Assembly (NCBI GenBank): GCA_023105745.1
Contig: JALGQZ010000003.1
Location: forward strand, 48,068,196 to 48,132,195
Length of the DNA stretch: 64,000 nucleotides
Source of the DNA: Austropuccinia psidii
Lineage: Eukaryota; Basidiomycota; Pucciniomycetes; Pucciniales; Sphaerophragmiaceae
Reading direction: 5' to 3'
Shown: piece after piece, positions 22,201 to 34,358 of the stretch
How the letters are laid out: every line of letters begins with the position of its first letter
How positions within the stretch are numbered: the stretch's first letter is position 1
Position numbers and translations under genes: made by a program
Notes under the pieces: model-generated
The model's database searches: none
What the model saw: only the letters and a program-made list of their open reading frames with translations
What the model was told of the DNA's origin: nothing

Positions 22201-24086
22201 TGAACTATATTTTTTAAGAATCTTTCCAGTCTTTTTAAGTGATTTTCCCAATTTTTTGAGCAAAGAATGATATCATAAATACAGATTATTAACCCTACTT
22301 CTGATAATTCTGCAGGGAATATGGTTTTCATCATCCTTTGATAATGGGAAGGGGAATTCTTTATATCAAAAGGCATCTTTTGGTACTCATATATGCCACA
22401 ATCTACTATTATCCTTAGTAGTTTTTTGGAATTTTGTATTAAGAAATTATGGTGGAAACCATTTAGAGCATCCATGGACTTAATGAACTTAGCCTGTGAC
22501 AATTTTGTTAATTTCTCATAGATTCTGGATATTGGATACCTGTCAGGGATAGTATTGGTATTTAGAGCTGTAAAGTACCCTACCATCCTTGTATTACCAT
22601 TTGTCCAAGCTATAATAACAGGTGGAGTGACTTTTACCTGTTCATTATGTACTACTTTGCTTAACACTCCAAGGTCCATTAATTCCTTAATGTGTACCTC
22701 TAAGGTTTCTCTAGCTCTTGGGCTAGCTGTGTAAGCTGTTCTGCTCAACAGGGGTGACTAAGGCTTTTCCACATTAAGGATAATGTTTACCTCATGCCCA
22801 ATGATAGCACCTAGTGGTTCTTTGTCAGTTGTAAAGGCACTTTTGTATTTAAATAAGAGATAAATCAATCTTTCTTCATTTTTTGTGTTAATTCTTGATT
22901 GAATTCTTCCTCTATAGGTTGTTCACTTATGAATGACTGTCTTTTTGGGTTTGTACCTTCATTTTTCATAACATTCATTTGTTTTTTATTGTTCAAAAAT
23001 CCAAATTTCTATCTTTTATTGTCTCCTACGGTAAACATCTGTCTTGCTGGTTAGAGATATCTATACCATAAATTGACAAGTAATCATTTCCTAGTATGAA
23101 ATGGTTACTAGTACAGTTGTCCATTAATACAAAATCTACTTTCACTATTATACATTTGGAAGGGTACAGAAACATTAGTGACAAGTCAATAATTCCAAGG
23201 GGCTTCATGATTTCACTTGAACTACTAAATTTAACCCCCTGTATTGGTCTAAGTTTATCTTCCCAATATGATATGATTTTTTTCAAATAACTCTTACCAA
23301 AACAAGTGCAGTATGCTCCTGTGTCCAGGTTTACTTTTTCCTCTTCATTTTCAACAATGACTATACTTTTACTTAATTTTCCAGATTTATATCCCATTCC
23401 TTTTTCAGGTTAGGCTTTATGCAATTTGGCATCTTGTATGCTTGGGAGGCTTGTATCAGATGTTCCAACTTGTGCTAAGTTGGAATTTACATCTATTACT
23501 TCATATATTAAATCAATATTATTAATTTGTGCATTAATTATATTAATTACATGACTTTCAGAAGTTTCTGACTCTTCAGTGTCTTTTGGAGAATCAGATT
23601 CATCTTCTTTATCATTGTGGTCTTCTGTTTCCACAGATTCATTTAGTTTAGTCTTTTTTAAACACTTATTGTCTAAGTGTCCAATACCATGACATTTATG
23701 GCATTTTCTTTGCTCATTAGTGTTATGTTTATTGGGATTGAAATTTTCTCTTGGTGTATATTTCTTAATGCATGGCTTATATGGAATTTTCATATCCAAT
23801 TTTTTCAATGTTCTGCCCAAATTGGTTCTTGTCACCATCTCTTCTAGTGCATTAATCAATGTACTTCTCTGTGGAACATGGTTCTATGAACCTGATTCTC
23901 AGGTAATGTTCCAGTTCTGCTCCAAATTTTGTGAGTATCTTCATATGCACCATTGTCTGTGACATTTCTGGGTAAAGTGCATTTAATATTTCAACTTGTT
24001 TTAGAAACCAAGTGAAGCTTTCATCCTTATCTGAGTCAAAGAAATAATTTTTAAATGCAGTTTCTATTTTTTAGCTCCAGGAATCA
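19210..24086 (-). pseudogene. gag 3' part and pol of retrotransposon B, degenerate
   Basis: Reading down from 24086: end of the capsid-type gag domain; CCHC knuckle CHKCHGIGHLDNKC (about 23670-23710); protease with Asp-Thr-Gly-Ala (VNLDTGAYCTC, about 23300-23330); reverse transcriptase (22056-22748), in which the YIDD box reads CIYD near 22270-22290, so one catalytic Asp is lost; RNase H region (about 21600-21900) with several stops; integrase core; and a C-terminal chromodomain-like end (QEDEWLLEKDI) finishing at a TAG at 19210-19212. A 632-bp tandem duplication lies in the integrase. It is clearly nonfunctional. It is a different family from A (roughly half of residues shared by eye). Confidence 0.88.
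19769..21031 (-). repeat. 632-bp tandem duplication inside the B integrase gene
   Basis: Bases from about 19769 repeat at an exact offset of 632 (TGTTAAATCT at 19771 and 20403; ACATATGTC at 20391 and 21023). The two copies differ at only a handful of positions (e.g. 20240s against 20870s). 632 is not a multiple of three, so the frame is broken. The unit covers the integrase core from the zinc region exit to past the conserved Glu block. Confidence 0.95.
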
Positions 24087-25119
24087 TGTGAGCCTTAGAG
24101 GTATTTTTATATACCCAAAAGACCACAAATGATAAATTAAAATACAAATAGAAATAAAATAAATTTATTTATATTATAAAAATAAAAATTAAAATATAAA
24201 TACAAATTTATATTTAAAAATCCAAATTTAATTATAACTTAAAAATCAAATTACAATAAAATTTAAAATTATGAAAATTCATTTTTACTTGTAAAAATTA
24301 AGTAAAAATGCATTTTTAATAAAAATTATGAAATTAAAATATTTTTGGTAAAAATTTATATAAAATATATTATAACTTTTTATCCAATAAATAAACATAT
24401 AAAAATTATTTCACCATTTGATTCCGCATAAAAAATTAGGTGGGGTCACCTCTGAGTGAAATTTTTGTAACTCAACTCTAAATAAGCTTAAATTGAGTTT
24501 TTAGTATTTTCAATACAAAAATTAAAAATCCTCCAAACTTTAATTTAATTTGCACCACATGTGGTGTTAACCATCAATTTTTGTGTTAAAATTGAGGTCT
24601 TGTGTTTATTTTAGAAGTTATGAGGAATTGAAGGATTTTCAATTGAATTCAATTGAAATGTCAAAATGTGTGCATGTATTACATAAGTGAACTTTCATTT
24701 ACATATGAGGTATCAATTATTACTGTATTGTACTGTAAACCTCAATTGAATTACATATGTAAATTGTAATTATAATACATGATGAGGAATTAAAGGAAAA
24801 ATGAATTGGAAAGATTAAATTTGGGGGGGAAAAGGAACTCTAGCTCTAAGGGGGAGCCAGACCCCCAAAGTCCTTGCTGACAGGTGTGAGATGTCAAAAT
24901 CCACGCAAAAGTTCATCACATTTGGCCTGTAATTGAGTCACAGGGTCTGTGACTCAATTGATGATGAGGTTTTGATACCAATCAGGGGAGTTTTAACTGT
25001 TGCCAAGAGGGTAAAACTACCCTTAAGATAGAACAATCTTAGTAAAAACAGTTTTAACTGGTTTCTACGCCTCTTGCACACATTTTGACGTGTTTTGAAG
25101 TCTCTAGACAAGGTATTGC
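24087..25119 (+). repeat. LTR-A, 5' LTR of A2, left part
   Basis: Starts TGTGAGCCTTAGAGG and runs to GGTATTGC, where a solo LTR-B is inserted. It has the full 22-bp palindrome at 24637-24658. The LTR resumes at 27114. Confidence 0.92.
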
Positions 25120-27108
25120 TGTAAGGTTTGACTATGAAACAATAAGTAAAAATTACTAATATTTTACTTATTGTACTATGAATGTCCTTATGAATGAAAT
25201 AAATAAGATCAAATAAATATAATAATAAAGAATTATTATAATTATGGCGTAAAAATAATTATATTATTAATAAAAATATAATAATATAATTTATATTATA
25301 AAATATAATATAATATAATAAATATATTAATATGAAATAATTAATATATTTAAAAGCACTTTATTCTTGTTACAAACAAATAATAAAGGCGTAAAAAATT
25401 GTTTTTTATTAATAAAAAACAATTAATAACAATAATATTACTAATATTAAAGTTATAAATTAATATAAATACTATTTATATTAATTAAAGAATTATCAAA
25501 AGAATAATATAGAGAAAATTATTAATATAAGAGAAAATAACCTACTTTTAACACTTAATATAATAATTTTGAGATATTTTACGCCAGATAATATAAATAC
25601 AACTTATACAAATTGTATTTACAATAAAAAATAGAGAAATTTCAAATATTCTTGATTTTTTTAAGTGGAAATGAGTTTTGGAGAGATTTTTAACAAAAAC
25701 AGTTAAACAAATGATTTAATCACATCAAAATTGATGATTATAATAGAGATGAACTTTGGTCTTTGATAATATAAAAGTTTTATATATAAAGAATAAAGAT
25801 ATTACCTTTTTGTTTGTATTTGTTTAATGTTTTTGATGCGTCTGAGGGGAAAACAGAGCAGAAAGAGCTCTATTTATAGTAAATACCTCCCTCCTAGAGT
25901 CCAACAGGCTTCTAGTAGACGTGTACTGATCATATCCACTGGAATTGATCAATATTTTAAGGTTTAGTGATGATTACATCATGATCAAACCTCATTAAAT
26001 CACTATTATGCCATTATTTAGAGTTATCACTATAACTCTAAGTCTGATGACGTCAAAGGCTTGGCAGAACCCCAAATCTTGTGGAATTTATTAGTTTTAA
26101 TCATAAACTAATAGTATTCACCATTTTTAACACTTATATGACTGTTAAACTTAATTTAAGGTTACAGTGTGTGATCATAAATTATCAAATTAAGCTCAAA
26201 CTTTGATCCTTAATAACTTTTAAGATTTACACGCTACAGAAATTCAGAGAGTGAATTCTGATAGCGTGGCATAACCTTATTATGCTGCCAAGAGAATTTC
26301 ATTACATCATCAAAACTCAATTTTCGCTGATTTTTCTTGTAACTCATCTTTTCTGTCAAAATTTAATATTTTAAACTTCAAACTATGATTTCAAGGGGTT
26401 ATACCTTGAATATTATAATAAAGAATACATCATTCTTCACGAATGAACTAGTAGAATCCAACTGTCTACTTATTTCTAAGTTTGGGCCACTTTCACAACA
26501 AAGTGGTCAACAGCTCTGTTGATTTTAATCAATAATTCCTTACAGATTGTAACCTTGTTTATAACTTGTAAAATAAACTTCACATCTGTGCTCCTACAGT
26601 AATTAAGTGATGACTTTATCTTTGGTTCATCACTCTATCATGTATAATTCAAGAGATATTAGCTAAATTCCTTGAATATATGCGTTGACCAAAAAAGTGC
26701 ATATATTCATGTTAATTCCTTAAGTATTGGTTTTGAAGCTTAGCTTATTAATTGTTTTATGTGTAGATATTTATGGAGAATCCAATGGTACCATTTATCT
26801 CACATGTTTCTTCATTAGCTTTTGAAATAAATAAGGATTTGTGGTTTTTATAAGGTATTATTACTTATAACTTATTTAATATTGCCTTTACAGATATGCC
26901 ATAAAAATGGCATATGTGTATTTTACCATGGGGAATCCAATGGTGTAATTTATCTTACATGTTTATTCATTGGCTTTTAAGTTAAACCAAATTTTGTACC
27001 AATTTATGGTATTTTTATGGTTTTTAAGGTACTTATTTTTAATGTATAATTACATAAAAAAATTTTTGTGACCTTTTTGGGTATGTGGTCATATCTCAAA
27101 GGTTCACA
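25120..27108 (-). repeat. Solo LTR-B (1989 bp) inside the 5' LTR of A2
   Basis: Complete LTR-B ends (TGTAAGGTTTGACTATG on the left, GGTTCACA on the right) with perfect 5-bp duplications ATTGC at 25115-25119 and 27109-27113. It differs visibly from the two LTRs of element B, so it comes from a separate, later insertion of the same family. The internal tandem repeat of about 150 bp is also present (about 26740-27020). Confidence 0.95.
25871..25878 (-). promoter_or_regulatory. TATA box in solo LTR-B
   Basis: TATTTATA on the + strand, read TATAAATA on the minus strand, followed by GAGCTC. This fits the TATA consensus in the direction of the LTR. Confidence 0.5.
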
Positions 27109-27943
27109 ATTGCTATTTGAATGGCTGATTTAAGGGTCTAAAATGGCTAAAAATGGCTAAAAATGGCTAAAAATGGCTAAAAATGGCTAAAAATGGCTTA
27201 AACTAGCCCCTATTTGGTCTAAACCAGGGTTCAATGATGCCATAATAGGCTTTTATGTTGTCAGACTGTTTTTTACGACTAAAAAGAGTAAATTTAACTT
27301 TTGGAGTAAGAAAATTGATGGCTATAAAAGAATGTCTTCTTTGCCCCCCTTTTCTCTTCATGTTAGAATCTTTTCCTTTTATAATTAGTTTAAACACTGT
27401 TAAACCAATCAATAAAAGATTCCAAACACCTTTTTCAAATCATTTTAAACATTTCAACCACGTGAAAAATCATTATAATCATTGTTTGTAACTCTTATAA
27501 TCATTTTTACCCCTGAACCACCACAAAAGTGAATTAAAGCATCCTTCATCACTGTAAACTTGTCACTTTGTTTCCAAATTCACTCTGGTCACTTTTGGGC
27601 GTGTTTTCTCTTTAATATTCTTCTTAAATACTTTGTTCTTTAATTAATTGCTTGCAGTTCTTTGATCAATGAATTCTAATTGAAATTGCTCTCAAAGAAA
27701 TTTCTTTTGTAGCCTTAAATATCTCTTGTAGAGTATTTTTGGATAAATTTTTATTGTTGACAAAACAATAGATCTTTATAATATTATTGTTTTATACTAA
27801 TGAGGTTATAAACAATAAAATTGGCGTTTTTTCTCTTAAAAATAATATTTCTTACTATTTTGAATTGATTTTTACCTTATACAAATTTTGAGGACAGGAA
27901 AAGTACTTGATTATTAATCAAAGTTTCATATCCACACCTTAAA
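27109..27943 (+). repeat. LTR-A, 5' LTR of A2, right part
   Basis: Resumes with the second ATTGC and continues to ACACCTTAAA (the usual end is CCTTACA). It contains an expanded run of AAAATGGCTA units (27139-27198, about six) where A1 has about three and the other copies one or two, and the LTR TATA box at 27323-27330. The following bases TTTAAGGGCC are a changed form of the primer-binding site TTTGGGGGCC seen in A3 and B. Confidence 0.9.
27323..27330 (+). promoter_or_regulatory. TATA box in 5' LTR of A2
   Basis: TATAAAAG in the conserved GGCTATAAAAGAATG context; the likely promoter element for A2 transcription. Confidence 0.65.
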
Positions 27944-28165
27944 TTTAAGGGCCCAGCCATGATATCTTACCTGTGACATATTTTTTAGTTTTTTAAACCT
28001 TTTTTCTTATATTGAAAAATTTAAAAAATATATAAAAAATACTTATAATTCAAAAAACCCAGAAAAAATAATTTTTTTCATATTATAATTGAGGCTTATA
28101 TTTTTATTTATTTTTTTGAGATAACCTTTTTTTACTTAATTGATTGGCTTTGTCATGAATTTTAG

Positions 28166-28363
28166 TGTCTGAAAACATGGTAAGACAAGAAAACATTGAA
28201 ACCTCCTCAACATTCACCAGCATTATTCCTGCCAGTACTGTTAATTCAGACCATAATAGTACTGTTATTGTGACTCAAAATAACCAACCTGAACCAATAT
28301 CTTCTGAATTGATTAACTTGGATATAAGTGATACCCTTCAGAAAGCTAAGAATTTGGCCAATA
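28166..28363 (+). CDS. Candidate internal exon upstream of gag in A2
   Basis: A 198-base block preceded by a T-rich acceptor (TTTTAG) and followed by a consensus donor (GTAAGT). It is open throughout from the ATG of MVRQENIE and encodes a Ser/Thr/Asn-rich acidic peptide ending DTLQKAKNLAN. A3 has the same block, also 198 bases with both splice sites, at 52945-53142; element B has a shorter counterpart (37767-37916). Joining to an acceptor at 28426-28427 (AACTAG) would enter the ORF1 frame. This is inferred from splice-site and length conservation only. Confidence 0.5.
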
Positions 28364-28413
28364 GTAAGTTTTTGAGATAAAAATACTATTTTAAGCCTTT
28401 TTAATCATAAAAT

Positions 28414-31400
28414 ATGCCTTCAACTAGATCAGGAGCCAGCTATAACCCCTCAAGCAGCACCCAGAAAGTTAATAGACGTGATTATGGCAGAAGCCAACCA
28501 GGTACAGAAGGAAAAGGGTCAGTTGATGACTTCCAAACAACTAAAATAGGTCATTCTGATCCTGATAATACCATTTTACCTTCACAAAGAGCTGACACCG
28601 CCACAAGAAGCCTCAGTGGACATATACAAAGCCAGCCACAAAGCATACAACAATGCCATGCAGTACAAGGAGTACCAGATCCTTGCAGATCTGTGGAAAA
28701 ACTGCATGAATTCTTACTTGCCTGTGAGAAAATTCCTGGGCCATCCCAATACTTGCAAATTTCTCAATGGATGGAATCCATTTATGGAGAAGAAAAACAT
28801 GATGCTGTTGACACTAGAATGGAGGAAAAACAACCCTCCACCACCCAAGCAAGTGCCAAAAACAGCCCCAGCGGCCAGCAGCAGCAATTCCAACATGAAA
28901 CAGCAGCCACAAGCTCCAAAAAAGGGCAAAGGAAAGGCACCAGCCACCAAACCTTACAGCAAGGGCTACAGGATTCCAAAAATCCAACAGGATGCCATGG
29001 AAAATTTGTTTCAGATGGCCAGACCATTGATAGAATTACAAAAGAAAGAGGAGGCCAGATTAAAATATCAGAAATGATTTCTGATATTTTTGATTCTATT
29101 CCAGAGTTGTATGAAGCTATAACTGACGTAAAAAGTCATCTTTCTGATAAAAATACATCAATTTGTGACAATCTTAAAACACATAACTTGAGTCTGAGCC
29201 AAATCAATGAAACACTTGAGGGTTTTGAAAAAGTTTTAAGAACAATTAAACCTTCCAATAGTGATAATTATTTTGGCAATAAGATAAATGAACAATCTGC
29301 CATCATTAAAGAATTAACAGATAAATATTCTAAATTCAATATTGATGACATAATTGAAACAAGAATAAAACAAGCCATAAACACTATCAGAGAAGATAAT
29401 AAGAAAGCTCTTGATGATATTTCAAGATCATTTGCTGAAGTAAAGACAAATACAAGTGCCTTGAAAAAGCATTTTGATACCTCAAAAGAGGAAATATCAA
29501 AATTAACAATAAAGTTAAATGAAGTTATATCTGATAATACTAAGCAAACAGAATTATGGAATGAGCTGACATATAAAGAGGATGATCATAAAAAGAATTT
29601 AATAACCTCTATACAAAGCTTACAACATGAATTAAGAAATTCATAAAGGTGTAACAATAGTAAAATGAATTATATTTAACAACTACTAAACACCTTACCA
29701 AGAATGTCTACACCTCTGAATCAAAATGAGGGTACAGGGATTCCCAATCCACAAGTATTGGATATTGAGAATTCTAAATTGAAAAATGAATTTTCTACTT
29801 CTTTTCATAACTTGGAACCAACAATGGGCCAAGCACTCTTGAAAGAAGTTCCAAAACTTAAGGAATGGCGTCACTTCAGTGTTGAAGGAGAGTGTGACCA
29901 TATGGAATTCATCAGAGGTATTGACATGATCAAAGAAGACTTTTAATTACCAGACAGATTGGTAACAGCCAGGTTTAACACCTTATTTACCAAATCAGCT
30001 CACAGATGGTATATCAAATTGAGACAAGCACATGGACACCAAAGTTGGACTTGGTGGAAAACCCAAATTATCAACAAATGGGCCAATGATGCTTGGAGGT
30101 TTAGAGTGGAAACAGCCTTTGAATCTGCCAAATTTAATTCTGATAAAGACAAAGCTTTACCATGGTTTTGCCAACAAAAAGACAGATTAACAGCATTATA
30201 TCCTGAAATGTCAGAATTTATGATCCATAGAAAGATTCTAAGACAATGTGGAGGTGACTTAGAGCATGCTGTCAAAAGCAGGACTACTGAACAATCTTCA
30301 GCAGAGGATATTATCAATATATTAGAAGAAGTAACCACCAGAACCAAAATTGGTTCTAGTAGTGTGAATCTCAAAACAAGGTTTAACACACCTTGGAAAG
30401 ATTCTGTGGACAAAAACTTCAAAGAAAATTCTAATCATAAGTATACATCTGCAGATACAGTCAGAAAGTGCCATATTTGCCAAAGAACCACCCATTTAGC
30501 CAATACATGTCCAAAAAGGGGGGAAATCAATGAAATTGATATTGAAAAGGAACCTGATGTTGAAAAAGATGACATAATTGAAGACAATTCAGATGATAAG
30601 TCATCCATATTTTCTGAATCTTCAAAAGATATAGAAAATATCAATGCCACTTTTGACATCATAGAATATTATTCCCACTTGCCACAATTGAGCAATGGTC
30701 AACTTGATTTATCAAAAGTTCAAGATGCACAACTCATGAAAACCAAACCAAACAGAGGGAAAGGTTATACAGCTGGTAGCTCCTGTATAACAGATGTGGT
30801 GATTGACAACAAGCCCACCAAACTTTTGCTTGACCCAGGAGCCTTCTGCTCTTGTGTTGGAAAATCTTTTCTTAAGACTTGTGTACCAAATTTTGAAGAC
30901 CAATTGTTACCAATTGATGGTATAAAATTCAATAGTGCAAGTAATCCAATGCAAGCATTAGGAATTTTTGAGACAAATGTAATATTCCCACACATTAATG
31001 GGAATTTAAGAATCACAGTGGAATTTGTTGTTATGGAAAACTGCTTGAGTACCCATTTTATATTGGGAAATGACTATTTAATCATGTATGGAATAGATTT
31101 ACATAACAACAAAGACAGATAATTTACTATTGGAGACAATGAGCGCCAAAAATTTGCCTTTTTACCATTTAAAAGAAAAATTACAGTGAACAAAGTATCA
31201 CCAGTCAACTTAGAGTTAGAGAAATTCAAGTCTGAACAGTTAAATGAAGCTGAAATAAGCCTTCATCTGACTAATGCACAAGAAAATGAACTCTCTAGTC
31301 TTTTATATAACCATCAAGAAGCATTTGCTTCAGATAAAGAACCCCTGGGGGCAACTATTGGTCATGAAGTTGACATCATTCTTAAAATTGAGAGACCTTA

Positions 31401-34334
31401 TCCACTACTATTAAGAAGACCTGCATATCCAGCAAGTCCAAAATCAAGAGAAGCTCTAGAAATTTATATCAAAGAACTTCTGGCCCTTGGTGTAATGAGA
31501 AACGTAGGCCACAATGAAGAAGTAGAAATAACTACACCAGTCATAGTAGCATGGAATAATGGAAAATCTAGAATGGTTGGGGACTTTAGAGCTCTGAACA
31601 CTTACACTGTTCCCAACAGATACCCAATACCAAAAATCCAAATTGCCCTTACTCAAATATCTCAAGCAGTTTATATAACCATCATGGATGCCCTTAAAGG
31701 ATTCCATCAAAATGTGGTTACACCAAGAGCAAGAAAATACTTGAGAATTATTGTTTATTGTGGAGTGTATGCATACTTAAGGATGCCCTTTGGTATCAAG
31801 AATGCACCTCCACACTTCCAAAGAATGATGAATGAAATCTTCCCTGAAGAACTTTCAGAGGGATGATTCATCATTTACATTGATGACATTATTGTCTGTT
31901 CCAAGACTTGGGAAGAGCACATGTACAGATTGTCCAGAGGTTTAACAAAAATTCAATCAGTAAACATGAAAATCTCCTTGAAGAAATGCCATTTTGGATT
32001 TCAAGAACTTAGGGCACTAGGACATGTTGTATCCGGTTTTTCCCTTGGAATTGACAAAAACAAAGTTGCAGCAGTATTGCTAAAACCCATGCCTCAAAAC
32101 AAAAAGGAAATTCAGTCATTCTTAGGTCTTTCAGGATATTACAGGCAACAAATTAAAGATTTTGCATTCATAGCAAAGCCACTTTATAAATTGTGTGACA
32201 AAGACACACTATTTGAAATGACTGTTGACAGAGTCAAAGCTTTTGAGACTCTAAGAGAAGCCTTGACCACTTCTCCACTCTTACTGATGCCAGACTTTAA
32301 ATTACCTTTTAAATTGTATATTGATGCATCAAGGGATGGGCTGGGTGCTGCACTTCACCAAGTTCAGATCCTAAATAATAAACCTGTAGAAGGACCCATA
32401 TGTTTCATATCCAGGCAAATCAAACCAACTGAAGCCAGATATGGAGCAAGTCAAATGGAATGTCTATGCCTTGTCTTCCCCTTGGAAAAATTAAACTAAT
32501 TCTTATAGGGATGTGTTTTTGAGGTGATAACAGATTGTACAGCTTTCAGATCACTTTTAAACATGAAAACACCCAACAGACATATGCTCAGATGGCAAAT
32601 AGCCATACAAGAATACAGAGGCAATATGACTATTGTTCATAAGGATGTAAATATTCATAAGAATGCAGATGGACTAAGAAGATGCCCATTACCAAATAAT
32701 ATTGATAATCCTGCTTATGTTCCAGAAGAAGCTTCACCACAAATCCCAATAGAAGGAATAAGTGTTACAGACTTGAACACCACCTTCTTTGAAGAAGTCA
32801 GAAATAATTACTCTCAGGATACGAATTGTAGCATTTTATTCCAATTACTTAACAAAGACCTTAAATACAACTCTCTAATACATGCCTTGGATGAAGTATG
32901 GAAAAAATCTCATGATTAAGGAAGATTTCACCTACTGGATGGTATCATTTACCACAGAACCAAGCACACATGTGTCATGGCAATTATGGACAGGTCATTA
33001 ATCAATCTTGTACTAAAAGAATTCCATGATAGCCCCTTTTCAGGACATCTGTCTGAAGACAGAACAAGAGAGAAAGTAAAGACCTGCATATGGTGGCCAA
33101 TGTGGCAGAAGGATGTTGCAGAGTATTGAAAAACCTGTGACAGATGTCAAAAAGCAAATAAATCCACTGGCAAGAGACTTGGGAATATGATCAAAATCCA
33201 AGAACCCAGCAGACCTTGGGAAATTGTCCATATGGATTGGGTAACTGGCCTACCACTAGGGGGTGACAGAAGCTATAATGCTTGCCTAGTGATTGTGGAA
33301 AGATTCAGTAAAACTCCAATCTTTTTACCATGTCACAACAATGATACAGCCATGGATACAGCTCTTCTGATATGGAATAGAGTAGTGTCATGGACTGGGA
33401 TATTTACAAATATCATTAGTGATAGAGATCCCAAATTCACTTCAGCACTATGGACAAATCTTCACCAATTATTTGGCACTAAGGTGTCTTTCTCTACAGC
33501 CTACCACCCACAAACTGATGGCCTGGCTGAAAGGATGATCCAAACCTTAGAGGACATGGTAAGAAGATTTTGTGCATATGGCCTTCAATTCAAAGATTGT
33601 GATGGATTTACCCATTATTGGTGTACTCTGTTGCCAGCACTGGAATTAGCATATAAAACATCAATCCATGCCAGTACCAATCAAACTCCTGCTATCCTAG
33701 AAAAAGGATGGAACCCCAAATTACCCCAAGATTACTTGAGAAAGGATTCGATTGAAATACATCCCACAGCTGCTACCTTCAAATGAATGCTAGACAAAGC
33801 TAAAAAGCATGAATTAAGGTGCATGGAGGACTCTTTTGCATATGCTAAGGACAAATGGGATAAATCACATGCAACTCCAGATCTCAAAGTGGTGGACTTA
33901 GTTCTTGTATCCACCACTAACTTCAATAACAAAACAAGGATGTAAAAAGCTGGAAGACTCCTTTGCAGGACCTTTTGTTATTAAGGCCCTCCATGGAGAA
34001 AATGCTGTTGAAGTAGAATTATCTGGAGAACTTAGCAATAAGCATTCTAGATTTCCAGTGAGCTTGATAAAGCTATATAAATCTGTGATGCTGAAAAGTT
34101 TCCCTTGAGGAATAAAGTTCCCAAGCTATATCTCCTGTTGAACCATCTGGTAGTAAGAGAATTATCAAAGTTCTCAAAGAAAGAAAGTTGAGAACCAACA
34201 AAGTAAGGGAATACCTTGTTAGGTACAGTGACCCAGCTTGTGAAGATGAATGGTTGCCAGGAAAGGACATACCTGAAGCTACTAAGCTTCTCAGAAGGTT
34301 CAGGAACACTAGAAATAACAATATTACAAAGTAA
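28414..34334 (+). pseudogene. gag-pol polyprotein of A2, many stops
   Basis: The first frame (28414-29646, MPSTRSGASY...) covers the gag N-terminus and coiled-coil region. Later pieces are the capsid-type domain (29860-30290), CCHC knuckle (30469-30510), protease with Asp-Pro-Gly-Ala at about 30832, reverse transcriptase (31186-32100), RNase H, integrase (33187-33786) and chromodomain end. Breaks include TAA at 29644-29646, about 29943 and about 31120; a TGA at 31864-31866 just before the YIDD box; stops near 32497, 32517, 32917, 33127 and 33784; and a shift near 33930. The ATG at 28414 is used because it is the first in the frame and is conserved in A3 (53193). Confidence 0.9.
28550..29077 (+). 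CDS. Overlapping gag-region ORF1 (frame 2) of A2
   Basis: This frame is open for 175 codons entirely inside the 28414-29646 frame and ends with a TGA at 29075-29077 that overlaps the ATG of the MISDIFDSIPELY segment at 29074. It encodes an EASVDIYKASHKAYNN-type helical segment, a Pro/Lys-rich linker (NNPPPPKQVPK...KGKGKAPA) and a helical C-terminus ending EARLKYQK. A3 retains large parts (53323-53568, then 53546-53794 after deletions) and A1 its tail. Element B encodes a related sequence (IDIYMSQYKQYYMVYKHKDW, about 37390-37450). A TAG at 28547-28549 blocks extension to the candidate splice acceptor in this copy. Function is unknown. Confidence 0.6.
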   Translation, partial: VILILIIPFYLHKELTPPQEASVDIYKASHKAYNNAMQYKEYQILADLWKNCMNSYLPVRKFLGHPNTCKFLNGWNPFMEKKNMMLLTLEWRKNNPPPPKQVPKTAPAASSSNSNMKQQPQAPKKGKGKAPATKPYSKGYRIPKIQQDAMENLFQMARPLIELQKKEEARLKYQK

Positions 34335-34358
34335 TATTCTTTTTTGAGGGGGAGGGAA

